64,000 nucleotides of DNA. Source: Bemisia tabaci. Taxonomy: Eukaryota; Arthropoda; Insecta; Hemiptera; Aleyrodidae. Below the pieces are notes generated by a model. The model was not told the DNA's origin and ran no database searches. It saw only the letters and a program-made list of their open reading frames with translations. The stretch covers positions 32,126,098 to 32,190,097 of the forward strand of contig NC_092796.1 in the NCBI RefSeq assembly GCF_918797505.1, given 5' to 3'. Of this stretch, positions 43,711-53,979 are shown piece after piece. The position numbers and the translations under genes are program-made. Positions within the stretch are counted from its first letter, which is position 1; every line of letters starts with the position of its first letter.

Positions 43711-44126
43711 CACTTAAAAAAAAATTCACGGCGTTTTTACTAAGGTCCGTTGGTACCTTTACCATCTCACTTTTTTTTACCAATTATTGGTAATTTTACC
43801 AAGACAGACTAGTAAGCTTACCTAAAAACCGGTATTTTTAATGTTTTTTTCAGGTAAGAATACCACTTTTATTGGTAATCAATTCCCGGTAACTTTGCCA
43901 TTTTATCTCGGTAATTCTACCATAGTCGATAAAAAATATTGGCGTTTTTACCAAGGTCCAGTAAAATTACCGAGAAAGTTCAATAATTTTACCGAGAAAT
44001 CTCGGTAAAATTACCAATTCCATAAATGGTAATTTTACCAAGAAAAAACTGGGATCAAATAGAACCCTAAATTCTTGGTAATTTTACCCTTTTCTTAGTA
44101 AATACACCGAGATTTTTTTTTCAGTG
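43711..44126. mobile_element. Element K: GGTAA/TTACC-iterated
   Basis: Starts CACTTAAAAAAAAATTCACG, ends GAGATTTTTTTTTCAGTG, flanked by TG on both sides. The 416-bp interior is dominated by about 13 forms of one word, such as TTGGTAATTTTACCAA, CTCGGTAAAATTACC, GGTAAGAATACC and GGTAATTCTACC, in both orientations. Non-coding. Confidence 0.75.
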
Positions 44127-44824
44127 TGATACTTATTTCAGCTTTCTTTCTCTATCGCCTTGTTATCAATTTCAATAATCCGGGCCGTGGGCGAGGACCT
44201 CGCGGTAAGCTAATAAGGATCGCGTTCTCCGGTAACGTGGTCCGATCGTCGAACCAAAGTGAGCTTCCCGTGATTTTCGAGACGAGGACGTTTTTTCGGC
44301 GGCCCATGAAAACCGATGAAAGTCGGCCGTAATTGAATCACCCTTAAAGCGCGGGTTAAGAGGCCGAGATGTCGGGAGTGAGACGACAACAAAAACAAGC
44401 GAAGGGTCGAGAGGGAGCTCGAGTCTCTTCGGGGGTGAGTCCTCCTCGGGGGCGGAGGCGCGGGCCGACCGGAAGAATGAGCTAACGAAAATTTCATTTC
44501 GCGTAAAGTAGAGTGCAAACACTAATTTGAACCGAGCGTTTAATCGGTTAATTGTCAAACCTCTTCCAGCGTTGTCACGTGGGACGGCGTTATGGTGTTC
44601 GCTGTGTTGAGCCCCGCGTTTTTTCGCCGGTGAATTTGGGAGCGGCGTCCTAAACGGGGTCAGAATTCTTTCTCCTTGTTAGGTCGGGTCGATCTTTATC
44701 AAACTCCAATTATAGCCCCGGAACCCGGAACTTATTTACCGAATCAAGAGATAGTCGTCAATAGCAAGCTGGGTCGGATTTTTAACGAGTAGCGGTCAGT
44801 CAAAGCGCCCGAAAGAGCTCTCTG
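44127..44824. other. Unassigned, GC-rich from 44150 to 44470
   Basis: CpG-rich patch with mirrored frames on both strands; no domain. Possible regulatory or untranslated sequence. Confidence 0.3.
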
Positions 44825-44997
44825 GGGCTGTACATAAAATACGTAACGCTAAATCTCCGTTTTTAGAACCCTTCCCCCTGTTTAATGTCCCTACATGTCC
44901 CCCTGTAGGTCCTTCCATACGTAAAAACAGACTATCATAACGCCCTCTACGAACCCACTATCCCCCTCCAAGGCGTTACGTATTTTATGAACTGCCC
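44825..44997. mobile_element. Inverted-repeat element AB
   Basis: GGGCTGTACATAAAATACG, TAACGC at left and GCGTTACGTATTTTATG, AACTGCCC at right: 25-bp termini with three differences. The interior is C- and T-rich. One copy seen. Confidence 0.75.
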
Positions 44998-44999
44998 AT

Positions 45000-45084
45000 A
45001 GTGGCGAGGCGTGAATGATCGATTATCGATTTTCCCCAATTTGAGGCTATGGTAAAGAATCGATACTTAGGTGTTCGTTGAAGA
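45000..45084. repeat. Family Q half element
   Basis: GTGGCGAGGCGTGAATGATC, GATTATCGATTTTCCCC and GGTAAAGAATCGAT match one Q arm; the other arm is absent. Confidence 0.7.
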
Positions 45085-45632
45085 GAGCAGTAAGTGCAAA
45101 CATTAAGTTTTGAGAAAACGGGCTCAGAAGCTTCTGACTGGAAAATTTTTTTAAAGAAGCCTCGATTTTTTGTCAAATTGCTACTTATCGTCCGAAAGAC
45201 TCCTAGAAATCGTTTGAATTATTAAAAATCGTCTGATTTTATTTCAATTACATAAAAAGGGTATTTTTCATTTTTATGCTAGATTATTGTTAGGAAAAAC
45301 AGTCGTAAGTGCTACCTTTTGCATGCTTTCTTGGTTGCGTTTTGGACACACATCAAACACATTTTCACGTTAGAAATTGGCAGGAGAGGGTGACACTTTA
45401 CTTGAAAGCACTGTTTTCATTGGCTCTTTGGAGGAATATTGTCACTTACTGCTGTCTTGCCTGAAACTTAGTCATTTTTTGCGCACTTACGGCTTTCTCA
45501 TATGTCTCGTTTTGATACAATTAAGTTGAATTTTGCTACTTGAGCTATTTCAGCGATTTCATCTAAAAGAGTTAAGACAAAATTTGAGGGAAACTCGATT
45601 TCAAAAATTTGACCATTACTGCTCTCCTCACC
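45085..45632. mobile_element. AC-related larger element
   Basis: GAGAGCAGTAAGTGCAAAC at left is matched in reverse by ACCATTACTGCTCTCCTC at right. Internal CAGTCGTAAGTGCTACC and GTCACTTACTGCTGTC repeat the word GTAAGTG, as in AC at 42156. Interior 63-residue frame is spurious. Confidence 0.5.
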
Positions 45633-45914
45633 ATCACGGCAGAGTAGCGCTTACGATACGATGGGCCTTATTAGTGACATGCCTATTTGCATAATCGCTA
45701 TCTGCGACCTTGATCGATGAATAACAATCGAATTAGTCGGGAGAAAGTCAAGACTAATGTCCAACAATCGGTTTTCGCACCTCATCGATGCGATGGCCTC
45801 CGCTATCAGAAACTAGAGCGTGATTTTTATCACTTGCACATGGGGTAAGCCCCGCACTAACAGCGCGCTAACGGGCCAATTTTGAAAGCGACCGATGCTC
45901 CTCAGCTATGGTCA
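45633..45914. other. Unassigned sequence
   Basis: Nothing recognised. Confidence 0.3.
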
Positions 45915-46077
45915 CCGTGGCGAGGCGTGGTTTGCGATCTATCGATTGATCTGCCATCTAAACCTATGGAAAAGGATCAATAAACGGGGTGTCCGCAATA
46001 GACTCTTTATAATCGATTATTTACCATAACTTTAAATGGAGAAATATCGATATTTGATCATTAGCGCCTCGCCACTG
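45915..46077. mobile_element. Family Q element
   Basis: CCGTGGCGAGGCGTGG and AGCGCCTCGCCACTG ends. GATCTATCGATTGATCTGCC and TATCGATATTTGATCATTAG arms. 163 bp, the same length as the 16615 copy. Confidence 0.8.
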
Positions 46078-46164
46078 GCTCATTGTACTTGACATGGCCC
46101 TCAAAATCGACTTAAGATCCTATCGGCACAGTGCGTGTGGTTTTGTGTGAGTAATTTCAGCACG

Positions 46165-46330
46165 TGATTTGAACGGGTTATTTGCAGAAGAGCGTAACTG
46201 CCAAATTTTTGGAAATTGAGTTTTAAACAGACCACTATTCTTCGAGGATGAACTACCGAGCTATACTACCAAAATATTGCTCTTAAAAGCACTCGTTAAA
46301 CATTTGAATATTTGATTCATCGGTAAGAGG
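46165..46330. repeat. Repeat R, copy 2
   Basis: ACGGGTTATTTGCAGAAGAG, CGTAACTGCCAAATTTTTGG, AAATTGAGTTTT and TCTTCGAGGATGAAC correspond to 16786-16870. Confidence 0.6.
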
Positions 46331-46649
46331 GCGTAAGTTCCGAGCTCCCTCTCCCAGCGCAGGATTACCCCTAATCATGAGTAAGGGCACAAACTATGAT
46401 GTTTAATATTGTCAACGAACACGCATGCTATTTGAATGTCATAATATTGCTAAAAATGGCAGTACTGAGCGGTATTGTAGACGAAGGCGGAGGGTGCATC
46501 CACCGAAAATTTAAAAAATTCCAAATTTGTCCAATCCCCCTCGTGTGACCGCAGTTTTAATATAGACTTTATGTATATTAAAAGTGGTTCCATTGGTTTC
46601 CTTGTGAAATTTTTTGCAAGAGAGCCCCTTAAAATTCAAAATGTGACGA
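46331..46649. other. Unassigned sequence
   Basis: Nothing recognised. Confidence 0.3.
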
Positions 46650-47165
46650 ATAGAGACTTTGCAGATGTCTGAAATGATGAATTTCGTGTTTAAGTGGAAA
46701 CTACTAAGTGGCCTGAACACGAGGATACCCTCGGTTCATGAATTGAACAATTATCGGAGAAAACATGACACAATGATCTGTTCTTCCAAAATACGAGTGT
46801 TTAAATGGAAAATGCCGCCAGATGACGTCAGTAGGCTATTTTCGCAATTCTTCCATACACTGGAAAAAAACACATTGGATCTAGAGTCCAGACTCTTAAA
46901 AACATCGACAAGAAAAAATACTCTTGATTCAATCAGATTTAAGCTTAAATCAAGAACCAAGCCTCTTGATTTGAGCGGATTTCCTTTTGATTTAGGCTTA
47001 AATCTGATTGAATCAAGAGTCCTTTTTCTTGTCAATGTTTTGAAGAGTCTGGACTTAAGATCTAATGTGTTTTTTTTTCCAGTGCACTATTTCCCATATC
47101 AGAAAAATTTAAAAAAAAAAAACACTGTGAAATCAGCTCTATAAGCACTTGCAGATGCAGCAATA
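46650..47165. mobile_element. Family G copy carrying an H insertion
   Basis: TGCAGATGTCTGAAATG, GATGAATTTCGTGTTTAAG, AACACGAGGATACCC, ATGCCGCCAGATGACGTCAG up to 46857; then H; then ATTTCCCATATCAG and CTGTGAAATCAGCTC. Confidence 0.8.
46858..47084. mobile_element. Family H element inserted in G
   Basis: CACTGGAAAAAAACACATTG to TTTTTTTTCCAGTG, 227 bp, with the usual GATCTAGAGTC and TTGATTCAATC arms. Flanks are TA and CA, so the 2-bp duplication is imperfect. Confidence 0.85.
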
Positions 47166-47780
47166 AAAAACGTGCATCCAAATTCTCCATCAAGCATCAT
47201 AATTTGCAGTTTTAGTAAAAAATTTCATGGGCGCCCTCTCTGATTGACTCGCTCCACCGTGCGCCGGGGCGCGGAAGCCGGAGTGTTGACGAGGCGGTGA
47301 CTAAAGTGATTACAGAGCCGAAACAAGAGTTATTACTCCAGCCCCAAACGACGAACGGGAACGGGAGGTAACTTCAAAGAACCACCGAGAATCCGGACAC
47401 GGCGGGAGATCCCGTCCTTTGCAAGACGACAGTAAGTCCACCCCATGTGAGCCTCGAGGCCCGCAAGGACACGCAGCAACCGCGGGTCATGGCAGGTTGG
47501 ACTTACTGCTCTCTTTTGGAGGGCGGTTACGTCATCGACGCCGGGACTGCCGGAGCGGCGCACATCCCTTATTTGCATACTCGTTTGCCGCGCATAGTTG
47601 CTATAATTAACTGCAACCCCCCGCGATATCATAATAGAATTAATTTTGTATATTGATCCGTGTAAACACTCGCGAAAAACGCCTTTGTCGTCACGGCCTC
47701 GCTTTTGAATTCGCGCTCCGTTTGACGTCATCCCGGAGCCTGGCCTTGTTCCGGCTGGAAAATGATATCGCTCTTTGAGA
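47166..47780. other. Unassigned, GC-rich from 47230 to 47570
   Basis: The 186-residue minus frame at 47333-47893 is the longest open frame in the window but runs into the T palindrome and has no recognisable domain. Confidence 0.35.
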
Positions 47781-48310
47781 GATTCTGGAAAATGGAAATG
47801 TTGCATGTGTGAGGAATTTGCGATTTGACTGTTGATTCTTACGTAAAAGTTCGCGAGAAACAGGATGGTGCCACTGGTTTTCTCTGAAATCATCTCCCAA
47901 GCTCCAAAAAAGCTCTCAAATTGAGGCCAAAATGGAGGGGATATCCCACGCTATCCTGAAAGTCCACCTCTATATCAAGACAAACTCTCCATGCAAAGAT
48001 AGGGAGCAAATACATTAGCAGGGTTGCCGTGTTTTCAGTTTTGGAGTCCCCAAATAAAGTGGCAGCCCTGTCGATGTATTTGCTCCCTATCTTTGCATGG
48101 AGAGTTTGTCTTGGTGTAGAGGTGGACTCTCAGGGTAGGGTGGGATATCCCCTCCATTTTGGCCTCAAGTTCAGAGCTTTTTTTGAGCATGGGAGTTGAT
48201 TTCAGAGAAAACCAGTGGCACCATTGTGTTTCTCGCGAACTTTTACACAAAAATCAACAGTCAAATCGCAAATTCCTTACATATGCAACATCTTATAATT
48301 TCCGATCAAA
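47781..48310. mobile_element. Element T: 530-bp palindrome
   Basis: The left arm (GGAATTTGCGATTTGACTG, AAAGTTCGCGAGAAAC, CCACTGGTTTTCTCTGAAAT, GAGGCCAAAATGGAGGGGAT, CTCCATGCAAAGATAGGGAG) returns in reverse on the right after a 30-bp centre at about 48045. Arms are about 245 bp and mostly identical. Non-coding foldback. Confidence 0.85.
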
Positions 48311-48941
48311 TGGTGACTATGGTGCGCACCATGTTCAATTTTTAGCGGCCTGCAAAAATTTGATGGTAGATGATGGAACTGTGGGTCTCATCCGTCATTT
48401 GATTGCCACACAACCGTGCTTATTCCATGCTTACTTCAATCAACACGCTGTTTTGATTAATTTTAGATAACAATTTAGATAACTCTCGACCGCCATTTTT
48501 GTCATAATTTTGATCGGCAATTGACGGGAATTTGAGCGTGTATCCAGGCGTCAAGATCCACCCTAACTCGAATTTACAGGTTTGATGACGTCAAGAAAAA
48601 ATACTGGAACTTTCATCCTCTCTCCTTCCTCTTATGTTTGTTTGAAAAATTATTAAAATATTTTTGACAGGAACGTTGAGAGCCTCAAATTTGTGGTTTA
48701 ATTAGATCACAAACCATAGCATTCGGAGTCGGAACCAGCAAGTTTCTCCACGGCCCAATTAAGACATGTGTACGGCTAATAAGGCGTAAGACACGAACAA
48801 ATTTCGTTGCTCCAGGTTAGAGAGGGCGATGGTCGATCATCGTATGTGCACTGACCACAAGCCGAGATGACGAGCTGATCGAGCAATCACTCACTTTCAT
48901 CACACCTCCTGAACCCCCTCCGTAATTGATAGCAACCAGTG
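48311..48941. other. Unassigned sequence
   Basis: A plus-strand frame (48159-48470) starts inside T and ends here, with no motif. Nothing else recognised. Confidence 0.35.
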
Positions 48942-49406
48942 CTGCCGTGCTAAGGAAGAACGCCGTATGAACATTCGAGAGTTGCCAAATTTCCCTTAAT
49001 GAAAAAACAACTTAATCGGCCCGAAATACTAACAAAGAAACAACTTAAAACGGGACTAAGGCCGCAAATAATAAAAATAAACACATAAAATAAAAAAAAA
49101 ACCCCGGGACCTTTCGCAGGGATCACACCCGCATTTTCAACCGGCAAAACAAGAAAATCAAAAGAAAGACACTATGAGCCTCACCGTTTATTGTGAGTTT
49201 CAATCCCCTTAATGAAACATGTATTTTTGACAACATTCATGCATATTTTCCCTTGAATTTTCAGATATTTTAGATGAAATGGGGTACAAAATTGTCTAAA
49301 AATCGTGGAAAATAATATTCAAAATTTGCGCAGTAAATTCGGTTTTTATCGGTGGAAACTTGGCAACGTCTGGAGGCTCATACGGTGCTTTTCCTTAGCA
49401 CGGCAG
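48942..49406. mobile_element. Family A element split by a SINE
   Basis: Ends CTGCCGTGCTAAGGAAGAAC and TTTTCCTTAGCACGGCAG. AGTG on both sides (48938-48941 and 49407-49410) is a 4-bp duplication. With the insert and its extra duplication removed the length is about 252 bp. Confidence 0.88.
49005..49205 (-). mobile_element. SINE-like insertion with 12-bp duplication
   Basis: 201 bp flanked by CCCTTAATGAAA at 48993-49004 and 49206-49217. Read on the minus strand it has GAGGCTCATAGTG (A-box-like) and GGTGTGATCCC (B-box-like) about 55 bp apart, then a T-rich tail region. The duplication length fits LINE-driven retroposition. Its tRNA ancestry is probable, not certain. Confidence 0.7.
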
Positions 49407-49410
49407 AGTG

Positions 49411-49809
49411 GAGATGTGTTGTCATCGTTCCTAGTAAAATCAACCTGCAGCGGGCGTCAGATATGCACGGAGGAAATTTTTCTGTTGGATCGATAGAAAT
49501 TCTAGTTAATAATTGCCGAACGAGGATTCTCGTCGAGCCAACAGGAAATCTCCTCGTTTCGATCGATATGCCTGTTATTTCAAAGAGACTCCCCTGCCAG
49601 AATAAAAGAAATTTCCGATTGCCACAACAATAGTTCTCGTCCGGGAATTACGAGTATTAACTGGAAATTTTTTTCTCAGTTTATGGAGTTTCATGATGTT
49701 TATTCTTGTAAAATTTCATTACATTTTTCAAATTTACAGGAAATTATGGGCATCCTCAAGAACTGAGAAGTGAACTTTTACTTTAAAATTTTACACACTG
49801 CAAACCAAA
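49411..49809. other. Unassigned sequence
   Basis: Nothing recognised. Confidence 0.3.
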
Positions 49810-49912
49810 AGTATGGTTCGGACGTTGCCAAACTTCCTTTGAAAAATCATATATTTTCGATAAGGAAATTCGGCAACATCCGAATGTCCATACGGCGTTT
49901 TTCCGTAGGGCT
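49810..49912. mobile_element. Family A internally deleted copy
   Basis: Only 103 bp: GTATGGTTCGGACGTTGCC, AAACTTCC joined almost directly to GGAAATTCGGCAACATCCG, AATGTCCATACGGCG and TTTTTCCGTAGGGCTG. The AT-rich core is lost; the outer left end is missing. Confidence 0.75.
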
Positions 49913-50395
49913 GTGAAAGTATTGGCAGATACCGTCGAAAAATCCGGACCTACCCCCATTTAAACGTGGGAGCATCATTGCCAGATTGACCAGAAAAACC
50001 AGCTCACTTCCCCGTTTAACTCCAAGTTAAATATCCAAGTTTTTGCACACGATCTGACAACCCTACGTGGGAAACCCGTGGTACAAGGATAGTTTCGGGA
50101 GACAGGGTGGCGGCCGTGCCGGCGCGAGGTTGGGGGCGGGGACGGGAAGGTGCGATCGGAACGCGATCTGAAGGTAGCGCGGTCATTTGTCTCGCTATTG
50201 TTTCCACTAATTCCTCCATCTCGAGGGCGAAGAGATTGCCCCCGGGCCTGGACAAAAAATGAACTTCATTAGGAACCTAATCACCGCCAGTGCCAGCGCG
50301 GGGTGTTAAAAATATTAATACCTATTCTTGGGAGGCGAGCGCGCATAAGAGGGTCGGGGGCAACCGGCTGGGAACTTTGATGAATGGGGTGTATT
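49913..50395. other. GC-rich from 50090 to 50370
   Basis: CpG-dense patch; the 79-residue minus frame is not recognised. Confidence 0.3.
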
Positions 50396-50724
50396 TAGGA
50401 TAAAAGGAACTATGTTGTACGCAAACCCTGTGGATAAACTGCCGTGCTAACGAAGAACGCCGTATGAACCTTCAGGTGTTGTCGAATTTCCATTGATAAA
50501 ACGCGAATTTCCTGGTGAACTTATGAATGTTTGCCTTCCAATTTCTCAGAAAATTCTGTTCGCAATTTTACCCAAAGCTCCTGAAAATGTCAAGGAAATA
50601 TATTCATAACTTCCTCAACGATCAAGATTTTTACTGAAGGAAATTTGGCAACTCTCGAATGTTCGCACTGCGTTTTTCCCTAGCACGGCAGTGCAGTTGA
50701 TTTTAGCATAAATACGTCCAATTG
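50396..50724. mobile_element. Family E element carrying an A insertion
   Basis: Left TAGGATAAAAGGAACTATG, CGCAAACCCT; right GATTTTAGCATAAATACGTC. The E loop, only a few bases in the 18198 copy, is occupied by A at 50439-50691. Confidence 0.75.
50439..50691. mobile_element. Family A element inserted in E
   Basis: Ends CTGCCGTGCTAACGAAGAAC and TTTTTCCCTAGCACGGCAG, 253 bp. Confidence 0.85.
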
Positions 50725-51186
50725 AGTTGTTTCATTACCGAGGTGGCCACCAGTACCCACATCTCGATCCACAATCGTAACTATCACCATCCCAGGGGTG
50801 AGGGGGCGATCCATCAGAGGGGCGATAAAATTGAAGGAATAAGAATAGAGAAAAGCGGGAAAGCTCTAATACGTTCGAATTAGCGGCGCACTCAGCTTTT
50901 TTCTATGTAAAGACGTTTTAAAGTTCCCCAAAGAAGATGAGCACTGTTGAGATAAAAGAGCTCTCTAATCAAAATTTCAAAAATTAATTTCGAGAAAACC
51001 ACACCACCGCTAAAAAAAATATATTGTATAGAAAAGTCGTCCTGCGTGCTTTGACATCAGAAGCATTAAATAAAGTATCACAGATTAATCTATTCTATAT
51101 TTGTTAAGCCCCTCTCCGCCATATTGTTGACTAGCTGGTGCGTCATTTGAACACATTGCAACTTGTATAATAGAATGCTAGAGGCG
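50725..51186. other. Unassigned sequence
   Basis: AT-rich, nothing recognised. Confidence 0.3.
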
Positions 51187-51830
51187 TTTTAGTTGGGTTC
51201 GGTTAGGTCACGCAGCTAAACTAACTCCGCGGCAATGCGTAGAGTATCACCAAAATTGAAGGCGCGTTCGAATGAAAAGCGTGCTAATGAATTCTAGCGG
51301 CGCTTGGGCTGCAAATTTTCTCGCGTTTTTTAAACTCTTCTCAATCTAAAAGTAGTATTGACAATTAGACCATAGTTTGCGATCAGGAACTACTATTTTT
51401 GACTCATTTTTAAAGCAACTTCTACTCCATGACCAAATATATAATTTTAAAATCGCAATGACATGGAGCATATTTATTTTCAGCGCAATGAACAAAGTTA
51501 ATTTTAGTTGGGTTCGGTTAGGTCACGCAACTTAACTAACTCCACGGCAGTGCGTAGCGTATCACCAAAATTGAAGGCGCGTTCGATTGAAAACCGTGCT
51601 GACGGATATTTGCGGCGCTCGGGTTGAAAATTATCTCGCGTTTTTTGAAACTTTTCTCAATCTCAACAGTATTAACAATCAGACTACAGTTGCGAATCAA
51701 GAACTATTATTATACTATTTTCGACTTATTTTAAAAACGACGTACGGTCCGTTAGTTTCTTTATTACGATCTGTGATTTTATGGATAAGCAAGGAATAGA
51801 AGTTGCTTTTTGCAATATTTAGTCCATTTG
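51187..51830. repeat. 315-bp direct tandem duplication (U) including S ends
   Basis: AGTTGGGTTCGGTTAGGTCA occurs at 51191 and 51506 (315-bp period). GTATCACCAAAATTGAAGGC, GCGTTCGA, TCTCGCGTTTTTT and CTCAATCT follow in both units. Each unit ends in S-type words (ATCAGGAACTACTA; ATCAAGAACTATTA). A third, diverged U start lies at 54270. Confidence 0.8.
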
Positions 51831-51867
51831 TTTTCGTAAAAATTGTTCACGACCAGCTCTTGCGGGC

Positions 51868-52042
51868 AGGGGTAGTCGCAAGGCGTTAATGATTGATTAT
51901 CGATTTTTCCCCATTTGAAGCCGTGGTAAAGAATTGATTTTGAAAGTGTTCGTTGGGAACACCCTGTTTATCGATCCTTTTCTATGATTTTAAATGGCAG
52001 ATCAATCGATATATCGCAAAGCTCGCCGCGCCACTGGGCAGT
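51868..52042. mobile_element. Family Q element
   Basis: GATTGATTATCGATTTTTCC, GTTCGTTGGGAACACCC, TTTAAATGGCAGATCAATCG and GCCGCGCCACTG; the left terminus is changed (AGTCGCAAGGCG). Confidence 0.75.
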
Positions 52043-52260
52043 GAAGGGGCAGTGGTTGAAGGCTTGAAGGCCCATTGCGTTTTTGCCACCTCGCGATCGG
52101 AGCTTCACCCCCGCCCCCCCCAACCTCCCTCCCTTCCGCCTTCCGCCTCTCACACCCCCCCACCCTAGTTCTTTCACCAGCCATGAGCGCATCCGGCCCT
52201 AGCCTCAAAACTCACTGTTGCCGAACATAAACCTGCCACGGAAAATTTTACATCTATACA
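52043..52260. other. C-rich stretch
   Basis: CCCCCGCCCCCCCC-type sequence at about 52108-52165; mirrored frames; no gene. Confidence 0.3.
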
Positions 52261-52515
52261 GCCGTGCGAAGAAAAAACGGCGTTTGAAAATTCGAATTTT
52301 GCCACGTTACCAGCGATAAAATATATATATTTTTTTAGGAACTTCGTGAGTATGTTTCCTCGAAATTTTCAGATAGCCAAGGTCAAATTGTGAATAAAAT
52401 CCTGTATACATATGAATGTGGAGGAAAGATATCCACAGGTCTCCCGAAGAAATTGTGTTTTATAGAGGGAAATTTGGCTACGTCCGAAGGCTCATACGAC
52501 GTTCTTCCGCGAAAG
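52261..52515. mobile_element. Family A element, eroded ends
   Basis: GCCGTGCGAAGAAAAAACGG at left, AAATTTGGCTACGTCCGAAG, GCTCATACGACGTTCTTCCG at right. Confidence 0.75.
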
Positions 52516-52929
52516 AGAGGAGAAAAATCTATGGTTTTATAAACCTTTGTTTTCAAAAGGAAAAAATTTCAATTGGAGAATTTTTCACAAGTTCTGAAAA
52601 AATCTAGGTATTGATTACTGCCACGGGCAAGAACCATGTCCAATAAAAATGTCCCACCATTGAACCGTTCGCCAACAGAGGGGCTACACGAGGGGGGGGG
52701 GGGGGTATGACTTGAATTTGCTGTTAAAAAACTTTCCGCTTCAATCAATAACAATAATCGCTTAAATCAAGCAGATCACTGCTTAATATAATACGTAACA
52801 TTTTCTCTTGATTTATCATTTTTTTTTCTGCTCGATTCAAAATTGATTTCTTCTTGTCAGCGAATTCAAAAATATTTCCGCTTAACTCAATTTTTCCTAG
52901 CATAAACGCTTACATTAAAACCTCATGAG
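52516..52929. other. Unassigned, with a G run
   Basis: A run of about 14 G near 52692-52705. From 52750, words such as CTTAAATCAAGC and TCTTGATTTAT recall element J without clear ends. Confidence 0.35.
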
Positions 52930-53040
52930 ACCAATGGCGAGGCGTATATTGCGATGTATCGATTGATCTGTCATTTAAACCTTTGAAAAAAGATCGATAA
53001 ACAGGGTGTTCGCAACGAACACCTCAATTATAGATTCTCC
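52930..53040. repeat. Family Q partial copy
   Basis: AATGGCGAGGCGTATATTGC, GATGTATCGATTGATCTG, GATCGATAAACAGGGTGTTC, then lost after TAGATTCTCC. Confidence 0.7.
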
Positions 53041-53587
53041 TTTTTGTATAAATAACTGGCTCAATTTCGTCTTGCGAAACACTTAAAAAAGAGGAGAATT
53101 GAGGTGACGATCATTAGTCCAGAGTCGGAACGGAACCTGCGAAATGAAACACGCCCCTAAAAGGAACAGGGGGAGAGTCGAATTGACTTTCGGGAAAAGA
53201 TCGCTGCTCCGCTGAGAAAGAACAACTTAACCTCAACGGAAAACCTCTGTGCATCGGCGTTTTTGGCTTATCGTGCCAGATCTTGATACCCACTCAAGCC
53301 GCCACTTGCGTTGGCGCGTTCACACCGCTGCAGGAAGTACATTAAAGTTTAGCTCGTATATATCACAGCGCGACGCGCTACGGTAGCACCCCCTTCTTCG
53401 GCCAAGGACCCTCGATACCCCGTTTTGACAAACTAATTACAGGTATGAACGTGGAATTATTCTCTTTTCACAAGTACGTTTCAATTATTTCTGGATCGTC
53501 GCTGTGTTGCCACGTGAGGAAAGGCCCACAAAGCGAAAAGACACCCTTCAGAAATAAATTCAAAGCGCGTCTAGCCGGTAGTTACTT
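53041..53587. other. Unassigned sequence
   Basis: Mixed composition, nothing recognised. Confidence 0.3.
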
Positions 53588-53848
53588 TTCGGCAGTATAA
53601 GTCCGCAATTGCGTATCTCGTATGCGGTGTTTGAAGGTCTCCGCTCCTAATTTTTTTTTCTTAAAGGAGGACAAATCAACATCATTCCTTGAGGTTTTAG
53701 CAGAATTCTCTTCCCGTAGATAAAGAAAACCACAGCAGTTGTTCGGAGAATTGCCGTCGAGTAGTTTTCCATTTGAAAATAAGGTATGACAGGAAGTCTG
53801 CAACGTCGCAAACCGAGATATGTGGTTGCGGACTTTTGTGAGGAGGGT
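53588..53848. mobile_element. Family B element
   Basis: AGTCCGCAATTGCGTATCTC pairs with GAGATATGTGGTTGCGGACT. Internal GGTCTCCGCTCC, TCAACATCATTCCTTGAGG and CGTCGCAAACCGAG agree with 37104-37365. Confidence 0.8.
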
Positions 53849-53979
53849 AAATACGCATTTCAGCACTGTTGAACGTCCGGGGGTTTGCAATTTTGATGAA
53901 GAAGTAAAGAAAGAAGATAAGATTTGACTTCACACGGACGTTTTTTCTCTTTCTTCTTGAATATATGGTTCCAGCTACT

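Noticed and set aside
47333..47893. Longest open frame of the window (186 residues, minus strand)
   Set aside because: It begins inside the T palindrome, crosses a GC-rich patch and shows no domain or splice structure.
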